Shown here: positions 19,107 through 31,530 of the stretch, one piece after another
Position numbering within the stretch: the first letter of the stretch is position 1
Layout: each line of letters opens with the position of its first letter
Source: Porphyra umbilicalis
Taxonomy: Eukaryota; Rhodophyta; Bangiophyceae; Bangiales; Bangiaceae
Reading direction: 5' to 3'
Assembly: GCA_002049455.2 (NCBI GenBank)
Contig: KV919027.1
Location: forward strand, 1 to 64,000
Length of the DNA stretch: 64,000 nt
The notes under the pieces: model-generated
Databases searched by the model: none
The model's input: the letters and a program-made list of their open reading frames with translations, nothing else
Told to the model about the DNA's origin: nothing
Position numbers and translations under genes: made by a program

Positions 19107-22100
19107 GGCTCGCAGCCGCAGCGGCCGACGGGGCAGTGGCACAGCGGATCGAGCGCCCAGTATGCTGCGCGTGCGTGCACGGTCGAGGCGGGTTGGGCAG
19201 CGCGAGCGAGCGTGGCAAGCAGCACGAGTGCCCGTCGGCACGGTGCGCGCAGGTGGGCGTGGCGGTCGCGAGGACCACGCCCGCTCCGCTGTCCCGCTGC
19301 GTCCCCCACTCTTATGTGCCGCGCCCTGCCGTTTGTTCCTGCTATTGCGAGCAGAGACGGTCGGGCGAGGGCGGGGGCGGGCCGGGAGGGCAGGAGCGCT
19401 GCCTCGTAAGCACCTGCTTGCAACTGGGACAGCTCGGTGTTGAGCGCGTGTCGTCCTTTCTCGCCTGCTCCCGTGCTGTTGGTGGCGCTTTTGCCCGCCT
19501 CAAATACTTTGCGCAGTGGGGGCCTGCGGCAGCTCCCTGTGGGTGGCTGTGGGGGGTGGTGGCTGCGGGGGGGGCCGCAGACCGCCTGCATCACCTGCCC
19601 GTTGGAGGTGCCTGCCGAGGCACTTGCATCTGACAAGAGGCGGCGTCGCGGGTTTGCACCATCCGTCCACCGGTCGCCCGTCGGGGGCACCATCTGCCCT
19701 CGTCAATCCGTCTAGCGGGATTTTCGGGCCATCTCCAAAGATCCTCGGCGGAGCAAGGCCCGACCGGCTCGAGCGAGACGTCAGGGCCTCGCTGGCACAG
19801 CTGGGGGTCTCCAGCAAGGGGACAGCACCAGAATGCAGACAGCCCGCCATCTGCGCGGAGGGGAGCGCGTGCTGTCCCGGGCTCAGTGCTGCTGCACGCC
19901 GGCCCACTTGCTTACCCCCCCCCCGTTGCTACACTCCGGCTGCGCCGTTGGTTGGCTGCCACCCGTTAGGGCCTCGCTGATGACACCTGCTGGGGGTGGC
20001 GTGGCGGCGACGGAGATACACCATATCCAAGTACGTTTGTGCCCTCGTGGTCGCTTGTTCTCTGTGCGCCCCATTGAGCGCGGGTCCGCGACCAACTGGA
20101 TGGGACGGAGCGCGGCGCGTTTGGCAGGCCAGCGAGAGGCGCGCCACCCCAGCGTCCACTAGCACCCTGCACGCCCATCACAGGCGGAGCGACTTGGATT
20201 TTGTGCGGTTGCGCCACGCCTCCTCCCTCCACACCTCGCGCGGCGTCCGCTCCTGTCTGCGATACTGCAGTTGCCCGTTGGTCTCTACGCCGTGCACACG
20301 GGTCCCCCTGACCAGCGGCCCCGCACCCCATCTGAATCGGACAGCACCCACCAAACACGCACGCACATCACACAACGACGACACGGAGAAAAAGAGAACG
20401 GACGAGGCAAACAGACGGACCGCCCTCCCGCAACCGCGCCGCTTTCCCCGCCGCCGACGTCTGCCACCTCGTGACGCCCACAGCGACGCGCCTGACGTCC
20501 CTGTCGCAAAAGCCACCCCGCCGTCCACCCATCCGTCGGCGAGCGGCCGCCGACACGAGGGAACCGCGGCCGTGATGCCGCACAGGCGAGCGAGGAACGC
20601 AAGGTACTGAGTGTTGTGCAGCCACGCGGCCCGCCGGGTCATCGTCGGAGGACGCGACACCCGTACGGGGTTGGTCACTGTGTGGTCACGCAGCGCCGTT
20701 GGGGACCTCGGGCCTGGCTAGCTGGGACCGCGGGCCCGTGGCCCACCGGGCCCGCCGCCCATTGGGGCACCCGAGCGGAATGGCGGTAGGCGACAGGCGA
20801 CCGCTATCGGGGGTGGTAGACGGGCGGCGAGCGGCTGGGGGGAAGCCGCGGGGGAGATCGTGCGGCACTTATTCTTTCGCAAATGCCTCTTTCCGAGCTG
20901 CGGACACCGGATCACAGGTCAGGTGCCCTCGTGCGGGGCAACAATGGCCTGAGCGCGGCATCACGGTGATAGCCAATACCCGCCTCTTTGGGAAGGAAGA
21001 ACGGGAACTTGTGGCCTGTCTACGGCGTCAGCTGTCTGTCTAGGAGTGGGTGCCAGCCGTCAGAGTGTGTCAACTGTCAACAGGTCCTCGCGTGGTGGGA
21101 CGTTGGCGGCGGACAGAGCGGCTCGTGGCAGGGACCCGGAGAGCATCAGCAGAGCTGGATTCCGGCACGTCTGGGGGGGGGGGGGCATGCTCTAAGTGGT
21201 GGCTGACCAACGCAGAAGTCGCGTGTCCGGCTCGCTCACACTGTAGCCCCCACCCATCGCTTCTCAGGGTATTCTCAGGGCACCTATGTCCTTGACAGCG
21301 ACGCTCGGGACGTTACATGGGACATGGAGGTCCTGGCGCGGAGTCTCGATTCCCCGCTGGCCACACACTTGTCGCCGACATCGTCTGCGATTCGCAGAGA
21401 AGACTTGCACGGTACTATCTGCCAAGTACGTCGCTTGCGCACGGCCTGGAATTGGCCCGCGCAAGCGATTCCCACTGGCGGCGGGCATCAGAGCACCCGT
21501 GCACATCCCCACCCGGCTGCGGGCGACTGCCTGTCGGCGACCGACGTGCCCCGAGAGAACTCCTACTCACCCGGCTGGCGCTGCTTCCTCGCAGGCGAGG
21601 CCCGCCGCCGTCGTCGCTACCGAGCGGCTGCCGTCGTCGACAGGAAATCCCGACGAGAGGGGCTGCTGAAAGGCTGGGCCGTCGAGCGGCAGACGCACTG
21701 CTTATTGGCGTGGGTGCAGCTCCTGTCAATGCGCAGACCGCTTGGTCGGTTGAGTGCCGCTTGTACAAAAACGCCCTGGCAACGTGGCCCGTCATCCGAG
21801 AGATCTCGTCCCCACGTTGTGCGGCGGTCGGAGCTTGTGCCGCAGCCGCTGACCGTGCGCGTATCGCTCACGCCAGCCGCCTCCACCTGTGGCGATTCCT
21901 GCGTAGACCGCCCCATAGTGCTATGTCAGTTACAGGACGTTTACTGAGGACCAAGAGTGTGGTCCTCCACTGCGCAGTCTCTCAGCCCGTAGCGATATGA
22001 TGACCGGACTGGCGGGGCCCCAGGTTCGCCTTGTTCACGGTGACGGCTGGGTGACGCGGAGACGACCGCACTTACGAGACAAAACGTAGCTGTTTGATGA

Positions 22101-22632
22101 CACAACCAGCTCCGGGTCCCGTGGTAGCCCCTCTCCGCAGAGTGAGTGCTGCTGAGGCAGCTCCTGGTGCTTTCCTGAAAGGCCACCATTCACCAGGAAC
22201 CAGACCTCGAGGACACCAGGCAGCGGCAGTCTGCACTTGCATCAGCCCCATTCCTTGTAGCCCGTGCGCGCGCACTCTCAGTACAGGAAGAAAAAAGGGC
22301 GTGTTCCCAACAAACAGCCTCGGAGCGCGCCACACGAGAATCTTGGACACGAACACGCGAGGCAAGACCACAAAAAAACGGACAAACGAGCACAAACACA
22401 AATGTCCCCGTGCGGGTGCGTCACGGTCATGCGCGCATCGAGCAGACACCCCGCCAGGCTCGCCAGGACCCCACCCCCCACGCTCTGCTCCCACGGCCGC
22501 CTGCGCCCGCGTCGCCAGCCACACGGGGTGGCGGCGCCCCCACCCGCGCACGCCCCCGTGTCCCCCCCCCCTCCCCCGTCCCGCACCCCGGACCCCGAGC
22601 GCCGCGTGGTCCACGTCGGCCGCCGACGGGAA
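19107..22632. other. Intergenic, no supported gene
   Basis: Upstream of the zinc-finger gene. Many overlapping frames of 60-200 codons occur on both strands, but none has family motifs, repeat periodicity or splice support. GC is slightly lower in 20.9-22.3 kb than in the flanks. Confidence 0.35.
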
Positions 22633-24960
22633 TGGCTGCGGGCGGCCCTTCCGCCACCGCCCCCGCCGCCGCCGTGGGGGCACCCCCCCGCCCGCGCGGG
22701 CCGCCCACCGACGCCGCGCAGCGGCCGCAGCGGACCGCGCCGGCGGTGAGGGATGGCCACCGCCCAGATGGGGCGGCGCTCCCGTCGACCGCCACGGCCG
22801 CGGTGGCGGCGCCTCCCTCCTCCCCCCCCCCCCCCGTCCGCGCCCCCCCCACCATCCTGCAAGGGCGGCGCGACGCACGCGGCTGCCCCGCACGCCCGGC
22901 GCAGCCGTGCCACCGCCACCGCGGCGGCTCGACGCCGCCGTGGCTCGCCCCGCGGCGGCTCGGACCGCGCGCACCGACGCGCCGCTGCCAGCGGGTGGGC
23001 GCGCCGCTGAGCCCCCGGCGACGGCGCCGGCCGGCCGCCGCGTCGGCCGACGGGCGGCGCCGGTGCGTGACCGCCAACGCCCCGCGTCGCAACGGCGGGC
23101 CGCGTCAGAGGGGGCGGCCACGGCGACCGCGGTGCCCTCGCCGGCGCGCCCCCGCGGGGGGCGGGTCCTACCGGTGGAGCCGCCCTCCGCCCATGCGGCG
23201 GCGGCGGCGGCCGCCGCTACCGCCGCCGCCGCGAGCCGCTGCCGCATGCCGCCGCCGTCGCGCGCTGCCGCCGTCGGACGAGCCGCTGTCCCGCGCCGCC
23301 GCCCGCGTGTCGGCGGCGGTGGCGGTTGCGGCGGCGGCGGCGGCGCCAGCCGCAACGGCGGGTCGGACACCTGCCGCTGCTGCCGCCACGACGGCGGACG
23401 CGGCGACGGCGGTAACGGCACCCGCCACCGCGGCTGACGCTAGCTACGGAGAAGAGCCGCCCGTTTCCCGGCGGTGGCGGCTGCGGCGGCCGATGCGGCG
23501 GCCGCCCCCCATCACTGCGGTCGAGGACCCTACGCGACGCGCTCGCGAGTCCACGTCGCCCGGCGAAGGCCCCGACGCGCCCAGCTTCCGAGCAGCGCCT
23601 CCCCATCCTGCGGGCCATCAAGGCCCCCCCGCGGTTGCACCGGGCAAACCCTCGAGGACGCGGGGGGGTGAGCCCCGCTCGACCGCCGACGCGTTTGCCG
23701 GCCGGGCCGGCGCGGCGCGGGGGCGTGCCGCCGCCGCCGGCTGTCACGCTGCCCGCCGCGGTACTCGCCGCCGCGCTCACCAGCGGCGGCAGCGGGTGCG
23801 GCGACGCGCGGCGCATGGTCACTAGAGCGGCGCTGGCAGCGCCCGCGGGCGGGGACACCCCCACCCGGTCCGCCGCCGCGTAGCCGCCGATCGGCGGCGG
23901 CGCCCCTCCTCCGCGCGCCGGTGGCGCACCCCACCCCCCCGCTCATCCCCCGCCGCCGCCGTCACCGCGGCGGCGGCGGCAGCGGCGGTGGCCCCGCCCC
24001 CCGACCGACAGTCGTGGCGCTGCTCGTGCGCGCGCTGCGGGCGACGGCGGTGCCCGACACGGCCGGCCGCCGCCCGCGCGCGGGCGTTGCTGCAAGGCGC
24101 TGGCGGCCGCCGCCGCCGCCGCCGCTGCCGAGGGGGGGACGGCCGGCCCCTCGTCGGCCGCGCCGCGTCGACGGGGGCTCGGTTGGGGGCTCGGCGTGCC
24201 GGCCGTCGACGACCCGGCGGCGGCTGCGGTCGGCGGGGAGGCGGCCGACGGCGACGCGGGGGGGAGCACTGCTTGGGGAGGTGGTCGGCGTGGGGGGGGG
24301 GGGCGCTGCTGCGCGGCCGTGACGCCGCTGGTCCGAAACGCGCCCGACGCACACGTGGGCGCGATGCGCGCGGGGGGGGGGGCTCATGCGGCGCCTGCAA
24401 GGCGTCGCCGCGGCCATTGACGCGCTCGGCGGTGCTGAGGGGGGGGGGGGGGGGCGTCGGCGGCGGCGGCAGCGGCGGCGACGGCGGCGGCGGTGGCGGT
24501 GTGGCGGCGGCGGCAGCGGTGGCGGTGGCGGCGGCGGCGGCGACGGCGGCAGCGCCACCCGCGTCCCCCGCGGCGCAGGTGCAGGCGCGCATCCTCGGGG
24601 CGCTCGGCGAGGAGCAAGGTGGCGACGACGAGGGCGCCGCCGCCCCCGTACCCGGCGCCGCCACCGGCGCCGCCGCCAGGGATGGGACGACGGCAACGTC
24701 CCCCTCCCCCCCTGACCCGCCGCCAGCGGCTGACGGCCGCCGCCGTGGCCGCTGCGGAAGACAATTCGCCCGGTGGCAGGTCGGCGACGGAAGCCTGCCA
24801 GCACCCCCCCGTGCCCGCCTCGGCGACCGCGGCGGCCGCTGCGCCGCCGTGTGGGGCGGCGCCCACCCCCCCCCCCTCCCCCACCGCATCCGGCACTCCA
24901 GGTACGACCAGAGCTTCTCCTCGAGCCGTGCCGCCGCCAGGTGCCCTACGGGCCCAGAAC
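22633..24960 (+). pseudogene. Probable Ala/Pro-rich coding region with several frame breaks
   Basis: No single frame spans this region, but pieces with coherent Ala-rich protein composition succeed one another on the plus strand, switching frame at G/C-runs. They are an ATG-led start MAAGGPSATAPAAAVGAPP (22633), then LDAAVARPAAARTARTDAPL and ATAADASYGEEPPVSRRW (near 23.4 kb), VTLPAAVLAAALTSGGSG, VTPLVRNAPDAHVGAMRAGG, LMRRLQGVAAAIDALGGAE, then AAQVQARILGALGEEQGGDD and AAAEDNSPGGRSATEACQHP. I recognise no domain. It may be an intact gene damaged by homopolymer errors, a real pseudogene, or chance reading of GC-rich DNA. The labelled type is the cautious choice. Confidence 0.3.
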
Positions 24961-25274
24961 CTCGATAAAAACTCGATATCGAGGTTTTTTGGTACCATTG
25001 GGACCAGGTGGCAGGTCTTTCAGGCTTCTGAAGCAACTCTGTTTGAGAGCAAAGCCAGCAATGTCGGGACTATGTTGTTAAATTCTCAATTGGGCATGCG
25101 ACGTGGCGCCCGCCCAGAGGTCGCCTAACGACGAGGCCTGAAATAGACGATGTACTCAATAGACTTACTCAGGAGTTGGCTACTTTCTCGCCGATAGTCA
25201 TGTTTATCGGTGGGACGTTTGTGGTCTATTCTAGTGGACTATATCTCAGTGGAATCAGAGAGGCGCCAGCAAGG

Positions 25275-27309
25275 AGGCACGAGCGTCGAATCGCATCCTG
25301 TTCCATCGAGTCGCATCCCAGACTCCCGCCATTTGCAGAGCCGACCAAATTTCGGCGGGCGCGGCATCGTCGAATCAGCGTCCAGATGATTGATTGGGGC
25401 GATTCTGCAGAGCTCCTTGCCCGTGTCATCCCGCCCACAGTCCCCCACCATCCCCCCCCCCCCCCGGGCATCATGGCGGCCCCGGTTCCCATGTCGTCAG
25501 CCCTCGCCCTGCTGGAGGACACCAGGGACAACTTTGACACCCTGGAGAAAGAGCTGTTGCACGTGGCGGCCGAGGCCAACCGGACTTTCTCGGCTCTGCG
25601 CAGTGCCTAATACAGCTCAAGGCGCGGGCACACAACGCGTCATGGGCAGTACAAGCCGAGCGGCGCGCAGGAGGAGGTTTTGGTCTCTGTGGCGCAGGCC
25701 TTCAGTATGAACAACGTGGCGCTGAGCGTGGCGCAGATGCGGCAGCTGCTCGAGCGACAGTGGGGTGTGAAGGTGTCCCGACAGTGGGTCGGCCGCTTTG
25801 TCGTTCATCAACGTGCCAAGCTGAGCAAGCGCACCTGCAAGGCGCTAGCGGACAAGCGGGCGGGCAAGGATGATTTTGATGGGGTCGTCGACATTTGCGA
25901 GGAGCTCAACGACTTCCTTTTTCACTACAGCTTTCACAATCACGCGGTTTTCAGCTATGAGGAGACAAGGGCGGTGGAGAAGGGCGACAAGATGGTGCTG
26001 CGTCGGATTGAGGCCACCATGAAGGAGAGAGCCAACGTACGGTTCACCAGGCACCAGATAGTGGCCTCGTTGCTCACGTTTGTGGCCGCGGACGGCTCTG
26101 AGCTCCTCAGTGGGTACATCCTCAAGGGTCGGTTTGGGGACAAGTCTGGCGCAACCGTCCGCTTCACCATGGAGAACGCCCCCCGCGTGACACGCGGGAC
26201 GTGGCCGCGGTACTACGTGTGGAACGACTCGGGCTACCTGGACGCCAACGTGTTCAAGACCGACGTCACTAAGGTGTCCGAGGAGTTCCACACCAAGTAC
26301 CCTGGCCTCAAAGCACTCCTCTTGGGTGACCAGCTTTCTGCTCACCGTCGCGCCGACATTGTGGATTTTGCTCTCGGTCTCGACCTCTTTCTCTTCTGCC
26401 TCTCCAAGAACACCTCGCACGTCACGCAGCCCCTTGATGAGGCGCCTTTTGCGGCACTACAAGCGGATAGGGTGCGCCGCAACTAGGCGGCCGTCATGGA
26501 CGGCATCCTGACCATCACGGACACCCGGAACGCCTTGATTCTGGCTGCCTACGAGGCCGAGAGACGGGCTTTCTCTCGCCCAATCATAATCGGCTCGTTC
26601 CGCCGGCGGGGCTTATGGCCGTGCGACCCCGAGCTCATGCAAGCCAACGTCAAGGCGAACTTGGGGTTGATGGAGACCGCGGAGACGCCCATGGAGGCCG
26701 CGCGTCGTGCGGCGTCGGAGGTCATCCAGGCGGCTCAGGCGCGCGTCCAAGAGGCCAACGCCGGCACGTCCTCTGGGAAGGCGGTTTTGGTCCGCGGGGT
26801 TGTCCACTCGCCCTTCCTTCTCCTGAAGAGGCAGCGGGAGATCGAGGAGGACGAGGCCAAGGAGAAGGCAGCCAAGGCCGCCCGTGAGGAGGAGCGCGCT
26901 AATAAGAGAGCAGAACGAGAGCAGCTGAAGTGGCCAAGGCTGTGGCCAGAGAGAACCGAAAATGCCGCGTGTGTGCGGGCAAGGAGTACCGCGGCAGAAA
27001 GGAGTGGAGCGGCTTCCAGTGCGGCGCCTTTCGGGTGCGCCCCGGCAGCACCAAGTCAATGGATGCGGGCATAGCGCTTGACAGGCACTTCAATGAGTCT
27101 GATGGGATGGCCGAGAGTGAGTCGGAGAGCGAGATTAGGTCGGACGGCGGAGGGAGTAGCTCGGACGAGAGCGAGTAGCAACACCCGCGAATTGACGCTT
27201 CAGTGGCAGTCGACCCCCCCTGCAGTGATTCTAGGTCACTCTAGGTAATCCCAGATTTTCGACACATTTGCGATTCCATGGAACAGGATGCGATTCGACG
27301 CTCGTGCCT
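25275..27309 (+). mobile_element. 2-kb pogo-like (DDE_1) DNA transposon with inverted ends
   Basis: The ends are inverted repeats beginning AGGCACGAGCGTCGAATCGC. The first 32 nt are identical and 39 of 41 match. CAAGG flanks both ends (25270-25274 and 27310-27314). Because the base inside is shared, a shorter AAG duplication with a TIR starting GAGGCAC is equally possible. A TA duplication, normal for pogo/Tc1 elements, is not present. The interior carries one transposase pseudogene in the same orientation. The left TIR is followed by a second TCGCATCC copy near 25311. Confidence 0.88.
25473..27178 (+). pseudogene. pogo/Tc5-type DDE_1 transposase, broken
   Basis: The frame from ATG 25473 (MAAPVPMSSALALLEDTRDN) has in-frame stops TAA at 25608 and TAG at 26484, and a one-base shift near 26930. 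It reads HTH_Tnp_Tc5/CENP-B-like VSRQWVGRFVVHQRAKLSKR, then the DDE_1 core. The first acidic position is in FVAADGSELLSGYILKG, the second in LLLGDQLSAHRRADI and the third in SKNTSHVTQPLDEAPF (the QPLD motif). After the TAG, PIIIGSFRRRGLWPCDPELM is the usual segment after the core. After the shift, CRVCAGKEYRGRKEWSGFQC is a Cys/Trp-rich zinc-binding tail followed by an acidic Ser/Glu end. It cannot make a full protein as read. Confidence 0.88.
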
Positions 27310-27314
27310 CAAGG

Positions 27315-28488
27315 CGAGATCCCTGTGATCGTCCGAGATTCTTGTGCTCTGGCTAGTAGAAGGTGGCGATCATCCGCCACAACGCAGACACAAAGTACAT
27401 ACACGAAGCAAAGTGGCCGATCGTGCTGATATACGACAATCATCTAACACATGGCAGCACCCGAGGCTGCCACCGTGCCAGTTTTTACAGACTCGGCTCA
27501 CTCCCTTGAGCCACTCATACTCGACCACAAGAAAGGAGGCAAAGCAGCACAGAGAGGTGTTCGACGTCTGTTCCTTGACGTACCCCTAAGAGAACGGTGT
27601 TCGCTAGAGCGGCCAAAAAGGTTCTACTGTGAGCCCCGTTCTGAGCATTTTTTCAAGTCCCGCAGTGCTGCACAGGCAGCTGCTAGAGCGCGGGGCGTAG
27701 CCGAGGCCACGCGCCAAGCCGCGGCGCTCTCCGGGCTTCAGAGTTCCGGGCTGCGGTACGTGCGGGGTCGCTCACCAAGTGGCCCGTGGAGGACGGGGTG
27801 GCTCCAACCTCCTTCCGCAAGCAGGTGCAGAGGGCTGAGGCCAGCGGGCGGTCGCTGCACGGGTGCGAGGGGGTGGAACCGAAAGGGAGTGGAAGCAAAG
27901 ACAACACAGCGTGGCACTGCACCGTCACATGCTTGTGCCAGCCTGCCATCAGAGACAAATATTTGAGTCTGACAGCGGCCGTGAATCAAGTGAGGCGCGG
28001 AGGCCCGAAATCCTAAATCTCGTTAGCCATGGAAGCGGCTAAGTCCGCTGATCAACTAGCTGAAAGCCGCCTGCACACATCAGTCCTAAGAGAAAAAGTA
28101 CGCCACATGGCCATGGGTTTGTAAGGGACAGATCATGACAGAGACATGAAGGATATTTATTCATGTCATAAGTAATACTGAACACTACCTACCCCTCCAC
28201 AGTCGAAAAAGCTACACGGGGAAAGAGCACCAAATGAAGCTGGTCTCGCGCCATACACCCCACGGAGTCCGAGATCGACAGCACGTCTAAGTGGCGGCGC
28301 GCCCCACCAAATGAAGAGAACGCATGCATGTCCGCACACTTGTCGGGCACGCCATACCTCCCACGAGCATCCCGCCGAGAGCAATCGTGCGCAATGTAGG
28401 CCAACGCGACTGGACCCGCCAGACCGTCACAGAGAAGAAAAAGGTGGACAAGCCCATACGTGTGCACCTCAACCTCCTTCACGGTGCC
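27315..28488. other. Inter-transposon spacer, nothing recognisable
   Basis: Mixed-composition DNA between the pogo-like element and the hAT element. Short ORFs around 27.45-28.0 kb and 28.2-28.6 kb show no family motifs. Confidence 0.35.
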
Positions 28489-28496
28489 GTCCTGAC

Positions 28497-28720
28497 CAGG
28501 GGCTGTCATGGATATATCCTTCAGGGATATATCCGAGCATTATAATCGTATCCTCCTCGGATACGAGCCGCTGCGGTGTATCCGTATCCAAATATGCCTC
28601 GATGACTCTGCCATTAATAATCTGAAGCGCGACTCGAGCTGCCCATTATATCATATTCTTCGTGTACTTATTATATCCGAGTATATCCGGCCTGAGGGTG
28701 GGACCGGGACCATCTAAAAG
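28497..28720. repeat. Left hAT terminus with subterminal ATATCC motifs
   Basis: After the 12-bp terminal repeat come GGATATATCC, GGGATATATCCG, TGTATCCGTATCC and ATATCCGAGTATATCCGG. Short repeated subterminal motifs are typical transposase-binding sites in hAT elements; the binding role here is inferred. Confidence 0.75.
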
Positions 28721-28906
28721 CCGCCGGCGGCGCTTCTAGAGATATTCTCGAGCCAGAGCGCTTCAATTGATCTCATCACACCCCCGGTCCCTGTGGCATC
28801 GGTAATAACGGTGCACAACCTTCCACCCCGCGACGCCAAGTGTCTGTGCCAGCAACATGCTTCTCACGCTCCCGCCCTGTTTTTCTCCCAACCTCACTCA
28901 ACAAGC

Positions 28907-31530
28907 ATGTCTTCCTCATTTCCAAGTGCGGACAGCGGCAGTTGCCCGATCGAGGAGGACGCTGTGACGCCGCGAAGGTGTCCCCCCCCCCCCCGACCGA
29001 GCAGCACCGGCCTTTGTCCGGCTCGCAACCGAGTGATGAGGAGGAGGCGCCCCCGTCCCTGACAACTGCGAGAGCGATGTTGACGTCCTAGCCTCAGTGG
29101 TAGGGCCGTACGCGCCCACGCCGGCGCTCGCGTGCCCTTCACGTTTGATTCATGGCGGGCAGGAGTGGCTTGCGGTGCAGGACGGGGGCAAGACCTGGAC
29201 CAAAGAACCCAAGGCGGACCACTTCTTCGACACGCTTCACGGGTCAGGCGAGGAACAGAGGGGCCACTTTGTCGTCCGGTGCCGCGTTTGTGCACTAGAA
29301 GGCGTGACCACGACGTATATGCTCCGTCGTGGCAAGTCGAGCAACGCCTGGAAGCACTTTGATATGGTGGCGACATCGCGGGTCTCCAGCGCGCTGCAGC
29401 TGAGCAGACATGCAGCTGTCGCTACCTACCGGACGGACGCCAACAATGCCCCCAAGGCTGGCGGCAGTGGAGCGGGTGGCCCCATGTCGGCGTACCTGAC
29501 GGTACCTCGCGACCGAATCATGAGCCCCGAGCAAGCTCGTCCTCATCACGTGCGCGTGGTCCTAATGCTGGTCATGACGTTGTCGCCGTTTGCCCTGGCG
29601 GGGAATGCGTACTTGCACGAATTTGTCAGAGGGCTGGGAGTGCCGTACACAACCCCATCTCCGGCTGGCGTGCGCGACGTCTTGTTGGATTTCTACCTCT
29701 TCATCACGGATCGACTGCGGCGCGATGTGCGACAGATGCAAAGTCGGTACCGGGGGCTACCCTTTTTTCACCTTGTGACGGACCTATGGACGGAGCGCCA
29801 CGGCTCTGGATCTTACGGGTCGCTCGTGCTGAGGTGCGTGAACCCCGACAGCTTCTCAATGCTTGAGCATTAACCTCGGCGTCACGCCCTTCGCTGGGCG
29901 CCACGACCACGAGAACATCAAAACTTGGCTGCTGCAGCAGCTGTCGCGCTTCGGGGTGCGCCCACAAGACGTCAGCTCTTCTACGACGGACTCGGGCAGC
30001 AACGTCAAGAAGGCCCTGAGGCAGCTGTGGCCGCGATGGATACCCTGTGCGGCACACGCCATCCATCTAGCAGTCAAGTCGGCGCTGGGGGCGACGGGGC
30101 AGATGTCAACTGCACAAGACTCTCGGTCGGGCGCCGCCGCATCCTCAAGGCAGGGAAGCCGAAATCCGGCGGCCAGCAGGCTCTTGCGTCGGACACGCAA
30201 GACGACAGCCCACTTCCACAAATCACCTGCCAGCGTCGCGATGCTCAACGCTGTCCCGCTTCCTGGAGAAAATGGCGCCCGAAAGCTGCTCACGGAGTCG
30301 CCAACTCGGTGGGGTTCAACTTATCTTTCGCTTGCACGGCTTTTCACCCTCATGCCGCGGCTGGTCGGTTTTGGGAGGTGACGGAACCTAACGGCGGCGC
30401 AGGAGAGGCGCTGCATCGAGCGGGCGGACTGGGAGCCTGTGCGGCACCTGATTGGAGTCCTGCAGCCGTCTTACGAGGCGTCTATGGCATTGCAAAACGC
30501 ATTCGCCACCGCGGCGGAGGCGTTACAGCTTGTGTGTCGACCGCAGCGGAAGATGCAGGTGCCCTCGTACCCTTGCCCCATTGACCACACCGAGCCGCTT
30601 GCCGTTGGACATGACGCCATTCTAGTCTTTTTGGACGCGGACAAGGGCGGGACAGACGTTATGGAGCTTGATGGCCGCCTCTACGAGCATGAGCAGGTGT
30701 ACGTGACTCGTACTCGGACCGCCACCAGTATGTGCTCTGAGGCAGGTACGGTTGTGTCTGTGCTTCAAGATGAGCTCGACAAGCGCTTCTTGAACGAGAT
30801 GGACAACACCAAGAATTGGCTCATGAACGACGCAGTTTTGGCTGCAACTCTCGTCACACCTGGCGGCGGATCGATGCTCAAAAAGGTGGCCAAAAGACTC
30901 GGACAAGGCGACGCCACGGACCGCGCCCGCGCCGCTGTAAGGGCGACGACCATGCACTTTCTGCACGACCGCCAGGCAGCACGCTCGCGTCGCGGAAAGC
31001 TCGAGAGTGAGCAAAAGAGGTGCCGCACGACTTTGATCGGTTGGGACTCGGAAGAGAGTCGGGGGACCTGTGACGACACGCCTGGGGAGCTTGCGATGCG
31101 GGAGCTGGATCGCTTTCTAATGACGGTCGTTCCCGGTGACTACGACGGCGCCCTTGGCTTCTGGGCAGCGCGCCGAGATGACTACACCCTGCTCCATCTT
31201 GTCGCGTGCTCCCTCCTTGGAGCGCCTGGGTCATCTTTCGCGTCTGAGCGTGATTTCTCTGTTGCTGGGCTTGTTCTGCGCAAGGACAGGTCCACGCTCC
31301 TCGCCGAGCACGTGGAGATGCATTGCCTGGTGCGTTTCAATGCGCACCTGCTGCCGTCGGACCTTTCGCTCATCCCGCGCCTATTCCAAGACGAGCGTTC
31401 GTCTGCTAGAGCTAACACGCAGTCTCTGACCTCCGAAGTGCGTGCCGGTGGGACCGCGGCGGGCGATTCATCGGAAAGTGACAGCGACATGTTTTTAGAA
31501 GAGTCCGACTTTGAAGACGGGGACTTTTAG
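28907..31530 (+). pseudogene. hAT-family transposase, degenerate
   Basis: The most likely start is MSSSFPSADSGSCPIEED at 28907. The frame is lost in a C-run near 28981 and recovered at DNCESDVDVLASVVGPYAP. Order: a BED-like finger region with FVVRCRVCALEGVTTTYM; LPFFHLVTDLWTERHGSGSY of the catalytic RNase H-like fold; a one-base shift near 29865; FAGRHDHENIKTWLLQQLSR; TDSGSNVKKALRQLWPRWIP with CAAHAIHLAVKSAL; ESPTRWGSTYLSLARLF; an in-frame TGA at 30379; DWEPVRHLIGVLQPSYEAS; and the hAT dimerisation region YDGALGFWAARRDDYTLLHL, ending at 31530 after an acidic Ser-rich tail. Two or three shifts and one stop make it non-functional as read. Confidence 0.92.
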
